Shown one piece after another: positions 1-7,700 of a stretch of 21,500 nt of DNA. The notes beneath the pieces are model-generated. The model was not told the origin of the DNA. It did no database searches and saw nothing but the letters and a program-made list of their open reading frames with translations. Origin of the DNA: Metaruminococcus_A sp964607135 (GTDB lineage: Bacteria > Bacillota > Clostridia > Oscillospirales > Ruminococcaceae); NCBI GenBank assembly GCA_964607135.1, contig CAZSIV010000038.1, positions 1-21,500 of the forward strand, written 5' to 3'. Made by a program: the position numbers and the translations under genes. Each line of letters begins with the position of its first letter. Positions within the stretch are counted from its first letter, which is position 1.

Positions 1-7
1 TTTGGGG

Positions 8-36
8 TTGCATCCGGGCGGAAACTGTGGTAAACT
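8..36 (+). promoter_or_regulatory. possible secG promoter
   Basis: TTGCAT (8-13) and TAAACT (31-36) are separated by 17 bp, just upstream of secG. The -10 is a weak match and a second -10-like element (TATCAT) lies a few bases further on, so the exact promoter is uncertain. The window edge hides anything further upstream. Confidence 0.35.
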
Positions 37-54
37 ATATCATACTATCTAAAT

Positions 55-321
55 ATGAAGGAGAGTCCCTGTAAGAGCGTGTGGGAAATCATCGGCTGCT
101 GTTTGATCCTGGTCGTTGGAATATTTATCATCGTTGTCGTCATGCTGCAGGAAAGCAAGCAGCCCGGGCTGTCCAGTTCGATTTCGGGCGGGATGGAGTA
201 TGACACCCGCGGCCGCGGAAAGACCAGCGAGGCGATTTTGGTGAAGCTCACTAAAATTTCGGCGATCGCCTTTTTTGTGATTACCTTGGCGGTCAACTTT
301 GTATCGGTTTTCTTTAAGTGA
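55..321 (+). CDS. secG: SecG, preprotein translocase subunit
   Basis: Small membrane subunit of the SecYEG translocon, which stimulates SecA-driven protein export. The 88-residue product has two hydrophobic segments (about residues 12-31 and 66-86) joined by a loop with the SecG-typical pattern QESKQPGLSSSISGG near residues 32-46. Length and topology fit the family. The start is uncertain: ATG55 has no ribosome site upstream. AAGGAG lies at 58-63, inside the reading frame, and could serve GTG79 (80 residues), though at a long spacing. It precedes rnr, a very common Firmicute order, but a strong terminator separates the two genes. Confidence 0.93.
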   Translation: MKESPCKSVWEIIGCCLILVVGIFIIVVVMLQESKQPGLSSSISGGMEYDTRGRGKTSEAILVKLTKISAIAFFVITLAVNFVSVFFK

Positions 322-337
322 GATATGGTGAAACGGT

Positions 338-364
338 CCCTGCGTTTTACGCAGGGATTTTTTT
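338..364 (+). terminator. intrinsic terminator after secG
   Basis: CCCTGCG / CGCAGGG form a 7-bp stem with a 5-nt loop (338-356), followed by A and seven T residues (357-364). It begins 17 bp after the secG stop and should end most secG transcripts before rnr. Confidence 0.92.
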
Positions 365-466
365 GGGCATAATGAAGCAGGCTGAAACATCCTGCAAAAA
401 CAGGGCTGTGTAAAATGGGAAGAAAGGAGCGGCGCCGGGTGGTGTGTTGTCTGAAGCCCGGCCCGC

Positions 467-2623
467 ATGACGTTTACGATGGATAATATGATTCAAAAGA
501 GGATCCTCCAAGTTCTCTCCAAAAGCGGGGCGAAGGGGCTGAAGGCAAAGGAGCTGGCTGTGAGGGCCAAATGCAGGAAGGCGGATTCCAAGCGCTTTTC
601 CGCCGTACTGGCACAGATGGTGAAGGACGCCGAGGTCGTAAAGCGGGGGGAGCGGTATCAATCCCCGCGGGCGCTGGGCTTTTATGGGGCGCGGATCACC
701 CGGGTGCAGAAGACCTTCGGCTTCGCCGAGCGGAATTCCGACCAGGCCGAGGTTTTCATCCCGGGGAAGTATTTGAAGGGCGCCCTTCCGGACGACGTCG
801 TTTTGGTAAAACCTCTCGGCAGTCCGCGCGGCGATTCGCCCGAGGGGCAGGTGCAGGCGATCGTCTCCTACGGCCCTGGGGAATTTACCGGGGTGGTGGT
901 TTACCAGGACGGCAGGCTGCTCGTCAAGCCGGACAGCTTCACCGGCTCGCCGGTCGAGCTGTCGAAGGGGGCTGAGGCCGCGCCGGGGGAGAAGGTGCTG
1001 GCGCGGGTCGTCAAGCGCGGTTCCCGCCACAGCGAGCACAAGGCGCAGGTGCTGGCTTCTTTTGGGAGTGCGGAGAGCGCGGCGTCTTGCGCGGCGGCGG
1101 TTTTGGAGCTGGAGGGCGTCTCTCCGTCCTTCCCAGCCGAAGTGCAGGATGAGGCCCGTTTCCTGAAGCAGCGCGGAATCCGGGAGGGCGATCTCCGGGG
1201 CCGTCTGGATCTGCGGGAAGAGGCGGTTTTCACCATCGACGGCGCGGATTCCAAAGACCTGGACGATGCGGTTTCCCTAAAGAAAGAGGGGGAAACCTAT
1301 CGCCTCGGCGTCCATATTGCCGATGTTTCGCGGTATGTCCGCCCGGGCTCCGCCCTCGACAAGGAGGCATTTGAGCGGGGAACCAGCATCTATTATGCCA
1401 ACCAGGTTGTGCCGATGCTCCCCAAAGAGCTTTCGAACGGGATCTGTTCCCTCAACCCCGGGGAAGACCGGCTGACCTTTTCCGCCTCGATCACACTGGA
1501 CGGGAAGGCGCAGATCATGGATTACGCCTTTCAGAAGACGGTGATCCGTTCCCGCGTCAAAGGGATTTACACCGAAATCAACGCGCTGCTGGAAGGGGAC
1601 GCCCCGGCGGAAATCGAGGCGAAATACCGGGAGCTTACTCCGCAGCTCAGCCTGATGAAGGAGCTTGCCGAGAAGCTGATCGCAAACCGCAAACAGAGGG
1701 GCGCGCCCGAAATCGAGACGGCCGAGAGCAAAATCATCGTGGATGAAGCGAACCGGGCCGTCGGCCTCGAGCCCCGCACCCGGGGCTTCTCCGAGCGGAT
1801 GATCGAGGAATTCATGCTGACCGCGAATGAAGCGGCGGCCGCCTACGCCAAGGAGAAAAACATCCCCTTTGTCTACCGGATTCACGAAGACCCGCCGGAC
1901 GACAAGCTGGAAACCCTGTCCGAAGCGCTCCGGCTCCTCGGACTGAACGCGAAGGGGATCCAGCACGGACTGAGCTCCAAGCGGATGGCGGAGATTCTTG
2001 AGCAGGCGCGGGAAACCCCGGTTTACAGCATCGTAAACAGCCAGGTGCTGCGGGCGATGGCGAAGGCGAAATACAGCGACAATCCGGTCGGGCATTATGG
2101 GCTGGCGCTCGAAAATTACGCGCATTTCACATCCCCGATCCGCCGGTACCCCGACCTGATGATCCACCGGATCCTCGGTGAGCTGGCGGCCTCCGGCGAC
2201 CCTGCCGGCGTTACCAAGCGCTACCGGCGGATCGCCCACGCGGCGGCCGATCGGTCCACCCAGACTGAGCTCAGGGCCGTCCGGATCGAGCGGGGCTGCG
2301 AGGACTGCTACAAGGCGGAGTATATGAAAGGGCATATCGGTGAGAGCTTTGACGGCGTCATCACCGGCGCCGTCCCAAATGGGTTTTTCGTGGCGCTTCC
2401 CAGCACGGCGGAGGGGATGGTCTCCGTCCGGGATCTCCCCCAAGGGCTCTATGAATTCGACGGCTACTTTGAGCTCAAGGATCAGACGAGCGGCCGCCGT
2501 TACCGTGTGGGGGACTCCGTCCGGGTCACCTGTACCGCAGTGGACGTCAACAAGGGCAGGATCGACTTTTCACTGGCGGCGCCCGTGACCGGGCTGGACA
2601 AACGCGATCCGCAGGCAGAGTAA
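467..2623 (+). CDS. rnr: Ribonuclease R (RNB-family 3'-5' exoribonuclease)
   Basis: Processive 3'-5' exoribonuclease that degrades structured RNA and works with tmRNA in mRNA and rRNA quality control. The 718-residue product has an N-terminal winged-helix region (about 8-70), a cold-shock domain with a FGFAER motif (about 75-130), the RNB catalytic domain with TIDGADSKDLDDAV (about 255-268, metal-binding aspartates) and HFTSPIRRYPDLMIHR (about 552-567), and a C-terminal S1 domain (about 620-705). Three in-frame ATGs are possible (467, 479, 488); none has a good Shine-Dalgarno. A 23-codon ORF (415-486) ends 1 nt before ATG488, the start that best fits the family's MIQKRIL-like beginning. The final 13 or so residues (PVTGLDKRDPQAE) and the stop are encoded by the adjoining repeat tract. 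smpB, the usual next gene, is absent. Confidence 0.97.
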   Translation: MTFTMDNMIQKRILQVLSKSGAKGLKAKELAVRAKCRKADSKRFSAVLAQMVKDAEVVKRGERYQSPRALGFYGARITRVQKTFGFAERNSDQAEVFIPGKYLKGALPDDVVLVKPLGSPRGDSPEGQVQAIVSYGPGEFTGVVVYQDGRLLVKPDSFTGSPVELSKGAEAAPGEKVLARVVKRGSRHSEHKAQVLASFGSAESAASCAAAVLELEGVSPSFPAEVQDEARFLKQRGIREGDLRGRLDLREEAVFTIDGADSKDLDDAVSLKKEGETYRLGVHIADVSRYVRPGSALDKEAFERGTSIYYANQVVPMLPKELSNGICSLNPGEDRLTFSASITLDGKAQIMDYAFQKTVIRSRVKGIYTEINALLEGDAPAEIEAKYRELTPQLSLMKELAEKLIANRKQRGAPEIETAESKIIVDEANRAVGLEPRTRGFSERMIEEFMLTANEAAAAYAKEKNIPFVYRIHEDPPDDKLETLSEALRLLGLNAKGIQHGLSSKRMAEILEQARETPVYSIVNSQVLRAMAKAKYSDNPVGHYGLALENYAHFTSPIRRYPDLMIHRILGELAASGDPAGVTKRYRRIAHAAADRSTQTELRAVRIERGCEDCYKAEYMKGHIGESFDGVITGAVPNGFFVALPSTAEGMVSVRDLPQGLYEFDGYFELKDQTSGRRYRVGDSVRVTCTAVDVNKGRIDFSLAAPVTGLDKRDPQAE

Positions 2624-2905
2624 ATAGCAACGCTGATAACCCGCGAGGCGCGTTACACTTGTTTTGTCTTAGACATCTCGCAGGATTACAACCCAAAAAT
2701 CGGTAAAGCCTTGGAGTGCGAAATTGGCCTGCCCGGCCACGGGTATTGCCCAGTCTGGGCACAGGCGCGGAGTGCCTCCGCTGTCAATCGCGATTCATAA
2801 GTTGTTCTGAGATTGGGCCTGCTACCCCGCGAGGCGCCTCGCAGGATAAACACCTAGCGATTGGCAGAACATTGGTGTGCGAACTGGCCACCGGGGCCAC
2901 CCGGC
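2581..2905 (+). repeat. mosaic intergenic repeat tract 1 (A-B-A-B)
   Basis: The tract starts inside the end of rnr. Modules in order: GC hairpin linker 2581-2600 (CCCGtgacCGGG); A unit 2603-2648; T-rich insert to about 2676; B unit 2677-2722; linkers 2723-2743 (CCCGgccaCGGG), 2744-2766 (GCCCagtctGGGC) and 2767-2788 (CGGAgtgccTCCG); variant A unit 2789-2834; 3-bp insert; B unit 2838-2883; linker 2884-2905. A units start CGCGATyC and end CCCGCGAGG. B units start CTCGCAGGA and end GTGCGAA. Orientation is that of rnr, whose stop codon lies inside the first A unit. Confidence 0.9.
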
Positions 2906-2915
2906 GGTTAGAAGA

Positions 2916-2951
2916 AAAACGCTCTCTTTTCATCGGAAAAGAGAGCGTTTT
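2916..2951 (-). terminator. intrinsic terminator of the small membrane protein gene
   Basis: A perfect 15-bp inverted repeat (AAAACGCTCTCTTTT and its complement, 2916-2930 and 2937-2951) with a 6-nt loop. On the minus strand the right arm runs into TTTTTC. It lies about 30 bp past the stop of the minus-strand gene ending at 2983 and could also stop read-through from rnr. Confidence 0.88.
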
Positions 2952-2982
2952 GCGGTTCGGGTGGCAGGAAAGGCCCCCTTCT

Positions 2983-3495
2983 TTATCGGGGCGGCAGAGA
3001 GGCGTTCCCATCCGCCGCCATTTCGCGGAGTTCCTTCCGATGCCGGAGATGGATCCCGATATGGCCCGCCCCCAGAATCACAGCCGAAAGGAGCATCCAG
3101 ACGACCCGCCCGTAAATCCCCAGAAGGAAAAAGGCGGCGACGGGCAGAACGGCAAGCGGGACGGGAACCCCCAAAAAGCTGCGATAAAAATCGCTCAAGG
3201 AATGGGAACCCTTCAAATAACGCACCCAGCAGACCTCGTAAAGCAGCATCAAAAGGAAGGAGCCGAGGAGCCAGAAACTCCAGGGGGAGAGGGGCGAAAG
3301 GTTGAAGTCCGAAAAAACGACGGCGCAGCAGGTGGCGCAGACCTGCCCAATCCGCTCCAGCCAGAGGAGGAGCGGGGGCTCCTCCGCCGAAAGCTCCTGA
3401 TATCCCGCCGGCTGGCATTTGATGAAGATGAAATTCGGGGTGAAGAGCAGGAGCAGGTAGAACGCCCCTACATAGGAAAAGCCAAAATGCCCCAT
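2983..3495 (-). CDS. uncharacterised integral membrane protein (170 aa)
   Basis: Function unknown. The protein begins MGHFGFSYVGAFYLLLLFTP and has about five hydrophobic segments: near residues 4-20, 45-60, 70-90, 112-135 and 138-158. It ends with a charged tail (HLRHRKELREM). The pattern of FGFSYVG, an ERIGQV segment, FSDFN, YEVCWVRYLK and GHIGIHL resembles a family of short uncharacterised clostridial membrane proteins I recall by sequence feel; it has no known activity. The start at 3495 is chosen because AAAGGGGG lies 6 nt upstream. The open frame extends further upstream, but there it only translates repeat sequence. An intrinsic terminator follows. Confidence 0.8.
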   Translation of the reverse strand: MGHFGFSYVGAFYLLLLFTPNFIFIKCQPAGYQELSAEEPPLLLWLERIGQVCATCCAVVFSDFNLSPLSPWSFWLLGSFLLMLLYEVCWVRYLKGSHSLSDFYRSFLGVPVPLAVLPVAAFFLLGIYGRVVWMLLSAVILGAGHIGIHLRHRKELREMAADGNASLPPR

Positions 3496-3530
3496 TGTAA
3501 CCCCCTTTCTCCCCATCGCAGCGAGCGCCT

Positions 3531-3975
3531 CGGCGGAGTGCATCCGCCAGTGAGCCGTACACCAACGTTCTGCCAATTTCCAGATTGTAATCCTGCAAGG
3601 TGCCTTGAAGCAAAGCAGGAACATTGTATCTCGCGAGTTACCAGCCCTGTTTTTAGAACCGCCTGCGAATCGCGTCTGCCCGCGGGGGCTCCCCGCCGCG
3701 TTTGCTCTGCCTGGGCACAGGCGCGCCGCGCGGGGCGGCGAACCGCCGCAGGTAATACGCACACCGGCATTGTACCAATTTAAAAGGTTTCAGTCCTGCG
3801 AGGCCCGTGGCCGGGCAGGCCAATTCGCACCCGAACGTTTTAACAGTCTTTAAGTGGCTATCCTGCGAGGTACATGATATAAAAGGCAAACGTGTCTCGC
3901 GGGATACCAGTGTTGTTACTTATTCTGCCTGCGAATCGCGTCTGCCCGCGGGGGCTCCCCGCCCGGCCACAGACC
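3531..3975 (-). repeat. mosaic intergenic repeat tract 2
   Basis: Read on the minus strand from the DMT transporter gene: linkers 3941-3975 (including GCGGGGgctCCCCGC); A 3895-3940, containing the transporter stop codon; insert 3871-3894; B 3826-3870; linker 3804-3825 (CCCGtggcCGGG); B 3758-3803; linkers 3730-3757 (GGCGaaccGCC type), about 3700-3729 (GCCTgggcacAGGC) and 3675-3698 (GCGGGGgctCCCCGC); A 3629-3674; insert 3601-3628; B 3555-3600; linker 3531-3549 (GGCGGAgtgcaTCCGCC). All units share one orientation, the orientation of the transporter gene. Confidence 0.9.
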
Positions 3976-4828
3976 GCCGTTTGTTGTAAAAGAACATGGC
4001 GGCCGAGATGCCGCAGATGAGGAGATACCCCAAAAAGCTCCAGCCGTCGGGAATCTGGCCGAAGAGGAAGAAGCCCAGCAGAGCGGAAAATAAAATCTGG
4101 GTGTAGTCGAAGACCGAGATCTCCCGGGCGGGGGCGCAGGAGTAGGCCGCCGTCACGGTGAACTGCCCGCCCGCCGCCGCAAGCCCCGCGAGGAGGAGAA
4201 AGCCGAGCTGCTGCCAGGTCATCGGATGGAAGTCGAAGAGGAGGAAGGGCAGGGTCGCAAGGCAGGAAAAAGCGGAAAAGAAAAAGACGATAAACGGCCC
4301 GCGCTCCCCCCGGCTGCTCAGGTGCCGCACCGTGGTGTAGGCGAGCCCCGCGCTCAGTCCGCCCAGCAGGCCGACGAGAGCGGGAAGGCTGTCGGCAAAG
4401 GCGGAGGCCGACGGCTTGATGATGAACAGGCTCCCGCCGAAAGCGGCGATGACGGCTAAGAGCTGGAACAGGCTGAGCTTTTCCTTTAAGAAGAAAAAGG
4501 ATGCAATCACGGCAAAAAAAGGCGCCAGCTTGCCGAGCATGGTTGCGTCCGAGAGAAGCATGTGATCCACCGCGTAATAGTTTCCCAGGATGCCGATTGT
4601 CCCAAAAATGGAGCGGAGGAGCAGAAACTTCAGGTTCCCGCGGTCGAAGTGGAATTTTTGTTCGGATTTCAGCAGGATGACCAGCGCAAAAGCCACCGCC
4701 ACCAGGTTGCGGAAAAAACTCTTCTGAACCGACGGCAGATCGCCGGAGAGCCGGACAAAGGCGTTCATCAGCGCAAAAAAGAAGGCGGATAGGATGATGA
4801 AGATAATTCCTTTTGTTTTTGTGTTCAT
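3920..4828 (-). CDS. DMT-superfamily (EamA) transporter
   Basis: Predicted inner-membrane metabolite exporter or importer of the drug/metabolite transporter superfamily; substrate unknown. The 302-residue product has about ten hydrophobic segments arranged as two EamA repeats (about 5-140 and 150-285). Typical features include the early basic/aromatic start MNTKTKGIIFIILSAFFFAL, and FFRNLVAV and KLAPFFAVIASFFFLKEKLS at the end of the first half. The start codon has only a weak ribosome site (AAGGAAACTGCT before ATG). The last 17 or so residues (SVAGRGAPAGRRDSQAE) and the stop are encoded by the repeat tract, so the tail is probably an acquired extension beyond the last helix (CGISAAMFFYNKRR). 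Confidence 0.92.
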   Translation of the reverse strand: MNTKTKGIIFIILSAFFFALMNAFVRLSGDLPSVQKSFFRNLVAVAFALVILLKSEQKFHFDRGNLKFLLLRSIFGTIGILGNYYAVDHMLLSDATMLGKLAPFFAVIASFFFLKEKLSLFQLLAVIAAFGGSLFIIKPSASAFADSLPALVGLLGGLSAGLAYTTVRHLSSRGERGPFIVFFFSAFSCLATLPFLLFDFHPMTWQQLGFLLLAGLAAAGGQFTVTAAYSCAPAREISVFDYTQILFSALLGFFLFGQIPDGWSFLGYLLICGISAAMFFYNKRRSVAGRGAPAGRRDSQAE

Positions 4829-4858
4829 AGCAGTTTCCTTGTTGTAGTGTTAATCCTT

Positions 4859-4929
4859 CGCCCGCAGACGCAATCGAAGATTGTCGGCGGGCGCCCGGAA
4901 AATCCTGCTGCCCCTCGATGGACGCAGGA
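4859..4929 (-). promoter_or_regulatory. structured leader upstream of the DMT transporter gene
   Basis: On the minus strand, between nitroreductase and the transporter start, two stems can form: TCCTGC/GCAGGA (4903-4908 with 4924-4929), and a larger stem CGCCCGC/GCGGGCG (4859-4865 with 4887-4893) enclosing a CAATC/GATTG hairpin (4871-4883). A further hairpin ATGCC/GGCAT lies near 4975-4992. No T-run follows, so it is not a plain terminator. It could be a regulatory leader, but it matches no riboswitch class I can name. The remainder of 4829-5061 shows nothing else I can support. Confidence 0.3.
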
Positions 4930-5061
4930 AAACTCCACGGTATAAGCCGAAGCCTTGTCAATACAAACCTCCGGATGCCTGAGAGGGCATTATGGCATTA
5001 TAATGTTCAGCGAAAGCGCACGTTATACTTTTTTGTGCTATACTATAAGAAAGGGAAGAAG

Positions 5062-5085
5062 GCCCGCGCCGGTTCCGGCGCGGGC
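5062..5085 (-). terminator. hairpin terminator after nitroreductase gene
   Basis: GCCCGCGCCGG and its complement flank a 2-nt loop (5062-5085), 7 bp past the nitroreductase stop. On the minus strand it is followed by the pyrimidine-rich CTTCTTCCCTTTCTTA. The T-run is interrupted, so termination may be imperfect. Confidence 0.7.
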
Positions 5086-5092
5086 AGAGCTC

Positions 5093-5611
5093 TTACGCGT
5101 AGACGATGACGCCCTTGTTCTCACGGTCTTTTGCCGGTGCGGTCACAGCGTAGCCGAGAGCCGCACATCCGCAGACCTGGTGGTTTTCCGGAACGCCGAA
5201 GCCGTTCAGAACAGCCCGCACCCCCGGGTTGTCATAGGTGTCGGTCAGCTGGTTGATCCAGACCGAGTCGATCCCGAGCTCGTGCGCCGCCAGGAAGATA
5301 TTCTCCAGCGCACAGGAACAGTCGGCCATTGCGTGGGAATAATCCGCAGGGGCGGAGACGATGACCAGCACCGGCGCGTTGTAGAAGCGGTGGTAGCTGG
5401 GATTCCCCAACGCCGCGCCGACCGCTTTCTGGAGCTTAGTCAGCTTGTCGGCGTCCTGGACGACGGTGAACTGCCAGTTCTGGGTGTTGTTCGCGCTCGG
5501 TGCATAAAGTCCCGCGGTCAGGATCTGCTCCAGGTCGTTTTTGGGAAGCGGCTTGTCTTGATAGGAGCGCACACTCCGCCGTGTTTTGATGGTTTCTAAT
5601 GTCTGGCTCAT
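5093..5611 (-). CDS. nitroreductase-family FMN oxidoreductase
   Basis: Predicted FMN-dependent NAD(P)H oxidoreductase of the nitroreductase family; physiological substrate unknown. The 172-residue product starts MSQTLETIKTRRSVRSYQDK, containing the RRSVRxY phosphate-contacting motif of FMN binding. SANNTQNWQF (about 40-49) is the second conserved flavin contact, and the segment ending GCAALGYAVTAPAKDREN carries the C-terminal flavin-binding pattern. Length is at the short end of the family. The start at 5611 has GGGAGG 7 nt upstream; the open frame extends further upstream but lacks homology. It has its own promoter (5744-5772) and a downstream hairpin, so it is probably monocistronic. Confidence 0.93.
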   Translation of the reverse strand: MSQTLETIKTRRSVRSYQDKPLPKNDLEQILTAGLYAPSANNTQNWQFTVVQDADKLTKLQKAVGAALGNPSYHRFYNAPVLVIVSAPADYSHAMADCSCALENIFLAAHELGIDSVWINQLTDTYDNPGVRAVLNGFGVPENHQVCGCAALGYAVTAPAKDRENKGVIVYA

Positions 5612-5743
5612 GGTAAGAACCTCCCTGATTTTGTAAAGATTTGCCCGGCGGGGTCGCTTCTGCCGGTTGACCGATCCTTCGCGGGAGCGGCCCCCCTCGA
5701 ACGGATGCTGAAACGGTGAAGCGCCGGCCGGGGCGACAGATTC

Positions 5744-5772
5744 AGCATAGCACGATTTCTGCGGAATTGCAA
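5744..5772 (-). promoter_or_regulatory. promoter of nitroreductase gene
   Basis: Minus-strand -35 TTGCAA (5767-5772) and -10 TATGCT (5744-5749) are separated by 17 bp. It lies about 130 bp upstream of the start codon. Recognisable repeat-tract modules begin within about 15 bp upstream of the -35. Confidence 0.7.
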
Positions 5773-5786
5773 GGGGCGCCGAGCCT

Positions 5787-6124
5787 GTGTCCGTGCCCGG
5801 ACTGGGCAATCGCGGCGGGGAGCCCCCGCGGGCAAACGCGATTCGTAGGTAGAATAAGTAACAACATTGGTAACCCGCGAGATACCTTTACCCCATTTAT
5901 TTTATTTCAAGTATCTCGCAGGACAAAAATCTAAAAATCGGTAAAACGTCAGAGTGCGAAATACCAGCAGGGGTACCCTGCCCCGCGCGGCACGTTGATC
6001 TATTGATAAAGTGAAGTTCGCAGGACTGAAACCTTTTAATTGGTACAATGCCGGGGTGCGAAATTGGCCTGCCCGGCCACGGGCTGCGAACTGGCCACCG
6101 GGGCCACCCGGCCCGGCCACGGGT
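5787..6124 (+). repeat. mosaic intergenic repeat tract 3
   Basis: Modules read on the plus strand: linker 5787-5810 (GTCCgtgccCGGAC); linker 5811-5836 (GCGGGGagcCCCCGC type); A 5837-5882; T-rich insert 5883-5914; B 5915-5960; linker 5961-5984 (GCAGGGgtaCCCTGC); AT-rich insert to 6016; B 6017-6062; linkers 6063-6083 (CCCGgccaCGGG), 6093-6112 and 6113-6124. This is the only tract lying between two gene starts (nitroreductase and yaaA). Its orientation is that of yaaA, and it runs to within 15 bp of the yaaA ribosome site, so any yaaA promoter must be inside it. Confidence 0.88.
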
Positions 6125-6155
6125 ACGGACGCGATAGAGGAGGATGATAAAAAGG

Positions 6156-6905
6156 ATGATCGCTTTTTTAGCGCCTGCAAAAAATATGCAGCCGGGACTC
6201 CTGCCGGAGGGAGCCCCCGGCCGTCCCCGGTTTTTGGAGCAGACGGAGAAAATTCTGGAAGCGGTGAAGGAGTACCAGCCCTGGCAGCTTGAACGGCTGC
6301 TGAAGCTCAGCCCGGAGCTTGCGTGGGAGGCCTTTGCAAGACATCAGGATTTAAACCCCGAACTGCCCGGCGTCCCGGCGCTTCTCGCTTACAAAGGGCT
6401 CGCCTACCTCCATCTGAACCCCCAGGATTTCACAGCCGGGGATTTTGATTTTGCCGAACGCAGCATCCGGATTGCCAGCGCGCTCTACGGGCTGCTCTCC
6501 CCAAAAGACGGGATTCAGCCCTACCGGCTGGAGCTGCGCTGCAAGCTCACGGTGGAGGGGAAATCCCTCTACCGCTTTTGGGGGGATACCGTCTATCGCG
6601 CGGCCTTCCGCTCCGGCGATGCGGTCGTCAACCTCGCATCCCGGGAATACGCCCAGCTGCTCCTCCCCTTTGTGAAGCCCGCGGATTCCTTTATCACCTG
6701 CGATTTCCTGACCCCCGTCCGGGGAAAGCTCAAAACCCTGCCGGCCCGCGCGAAGATGGCGCGGGGGGAGATGGCCCGCTTTATCGTCAAGAACCGGCTG
6801 AAGGATCCCGAGGAGCTGAAACGGTTCTCGCGGGATGGCTACCGGTTTGCGGAGGGGCTTTCCACCGGGAGCCGGTTCGCTTTTATCCAGCACGGGGAGG
6901 GATGA
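6156..6905 (+). CDS. yaaA: YaaA/DUF328 peroxide-stress protein
   Basis: YaaA proteins lower free iron under peroxide stress and have been shown to bind DNA. The product (249 aa from ATG6156) has the family start MIAFLAPAKNM (normally near IISPAKxM), LLAYKGLAYLHLNP near residues 75-88, and a SALYGLLSPKDGIQPYRLE segment. The C-terminal motif KTLPARAKMARGEMARFIV is also present. Length is normal. AGGAGG (6138-6143) is 12 nt upstream of ATG6156 and directly abuts ATG6144, so the second start is preferred although spacing is long. The stop overlaps the upstream ATG of the next gene, and the pair is probably cotranscribed. Confidence 0.94.
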   Translation: MIAFLAPAKNMQPGLLPEGAPGRPRFLEQTEKILEAVKEYQPWQLERLLKLSPELAWEAFARHQDLNPELPGVPALLAYKGLAYLHLNPQDFTAGDFDFAERSIRIASALYGLLSPKDGIQPYRLELRCKLTVEGKSLYRFWGDTVYRAAFRSGDAVVNLASREYAQLLLPFVKPADSFITCDFLTPVRGKLKTLPARAKMARGEMARFIVKNRLKDPEELKRFSRDGYRFAEGLSTGSRFAFIQHGEG

Positions 6906-6907
6906 GG

Positions 6908-7648
6908 ATGTCGGTGACCTGGAACCTCTGGCATGGCTGCCACAAATTGAGCGCGGGGTGTGCGAACTGCTATGTTTACCGGATGGACGGACGCCACGGG
7001 AAGGACAGCGCCGTTGTCCGCAAGACTGGGAATTTCGACCTGCCGGTCAGGAAAAGGCGGGACGGAAGCTACCGGGTTCCCGCAGGGGAGACGGTCTACA
7101 CCTGCTTTACCTCCGACTTTCTGCTCGAGGATGTCGACTGCTGGCGGCCGGAGGCCTGGCGGATGATGAGGGAGCGGCGCGACCTGGAATTCCTCTTTAC
7201 CACCAAGCGGATCGACCGGCTGGGGGACTGCCTGCCGGCGGACTGGGGGGATGGGTACGAAAACGTCCACATCTGCTGCACGGTGGAGAACCAGGAGCGG
7301 GCCGATTACCGCCTGCCGATCTTCCGGGCGCTGCCCGCCCGGAAGAAGAGCATCATCTGCGAGCCCCTTCTGGAAGCGCTCGACCTGTCCCCCTACCTGG
7401 GGCCGTGGGTGCTCGAGATCATCGCGGGCGGGGAGTCGGGGAGCGAGGCCCGCACCTGCCGCTACGAGTGGTTTCTCTCCCTGCGGGATCAGTGTGAGGC
7501 GTTCGGGGTGGCCTTCCGCTTCAAGCAGACCGGGGCCCGCTTCGTCAAGGATGGGCGGCTTTACCGGATCGAGCGGCAGTACCAGCATTCCCAGGCGCGG
7601 CGTGCCGGGATCGATTACCTGCCCTACGGGGAACAGATTCTTCGGTAA
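6908..7648 (+). CDS. DUF5131 / phage Gp37-Gp68-like protein
   Basis: Belongs to the family once named phage Gp37/Gp68 (DUF5131); biochemical role unknown. The N-terminus carries the family signature WNLWHGCHKLSAGCANCYVY, with cysteines spaced C-x6-C-x2-C that could bind metal or an Fe-S cluster (inference). Later conserved pieces are FTTKRIDRL, HICCTVENQERADYRLPIF and EIIAGGESGSEARTC, as expected for the family. The product is 246 aa from ATG6908; GGGGAGG lies 8 nt upstream. An alternative ATG6902 overlaps the yaaA TGA (ATGA), too close to that ribosome site. Tight coupling to yaaA suggests a shared stress or DNA-repair role. Confidence 0.9.
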   Translation: MSVTWNLWHGCHKLSAGCANCYVYRMDGRHGKDSAVVRKTGNFDLPVRKRRDGSYRVPAGETVYTCFTSDFLLEDVDCWRPEAWRMMRERRDLEFLFTTKRIDRLGDCLPADWGDGYENVHICCTVENQERADYRLPIFRALPARKKSIICEPLLEALDLSPYLGPWVLEIIAGGESGSEARTCRYEWFLSLRDQCEAFGVAFRFKQTGARFVKDGRLYRIERQYQHSQARRAGIDYLPYGEQILR

Positions 7649-7652
7649 AAAG

Positions 7653-7700
7653 TGATTGAAAGAAGGCCACTGTCATTTGACAGCGGCCTTCTTTCAATCA
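7653..7700. terminator. bidirectional terminator between DUF5131 and pentapeptide genes
   Basis: A long near-perfect inverted repeat: 16-bp outer stem (7653-7668 with 7685-7700), one A/C mismatch, then CTGTC/GACAG around an ATTT loop. Counting the GGCC-CTGTC core as the stem, both strands continue with TTCTTTCAATC, a U-rich tail. It starts 5 bp after the DUF5131 stop. Confidence 0.85.

Noticed and set aside
2716..3783. Long plus-strand open frame (355 codons) across a repeat tract and the membrane protein gene
   Set aside because: It translates repeats and the antisense of the membrane protein; it has no ribosome site or recognisable domain.
4970..5000. Glycine-riboswitch-like CTCTCAGGC on the minus strand
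   Set aside because: Only this short motif matches; the rest of the aptamer core is absent.
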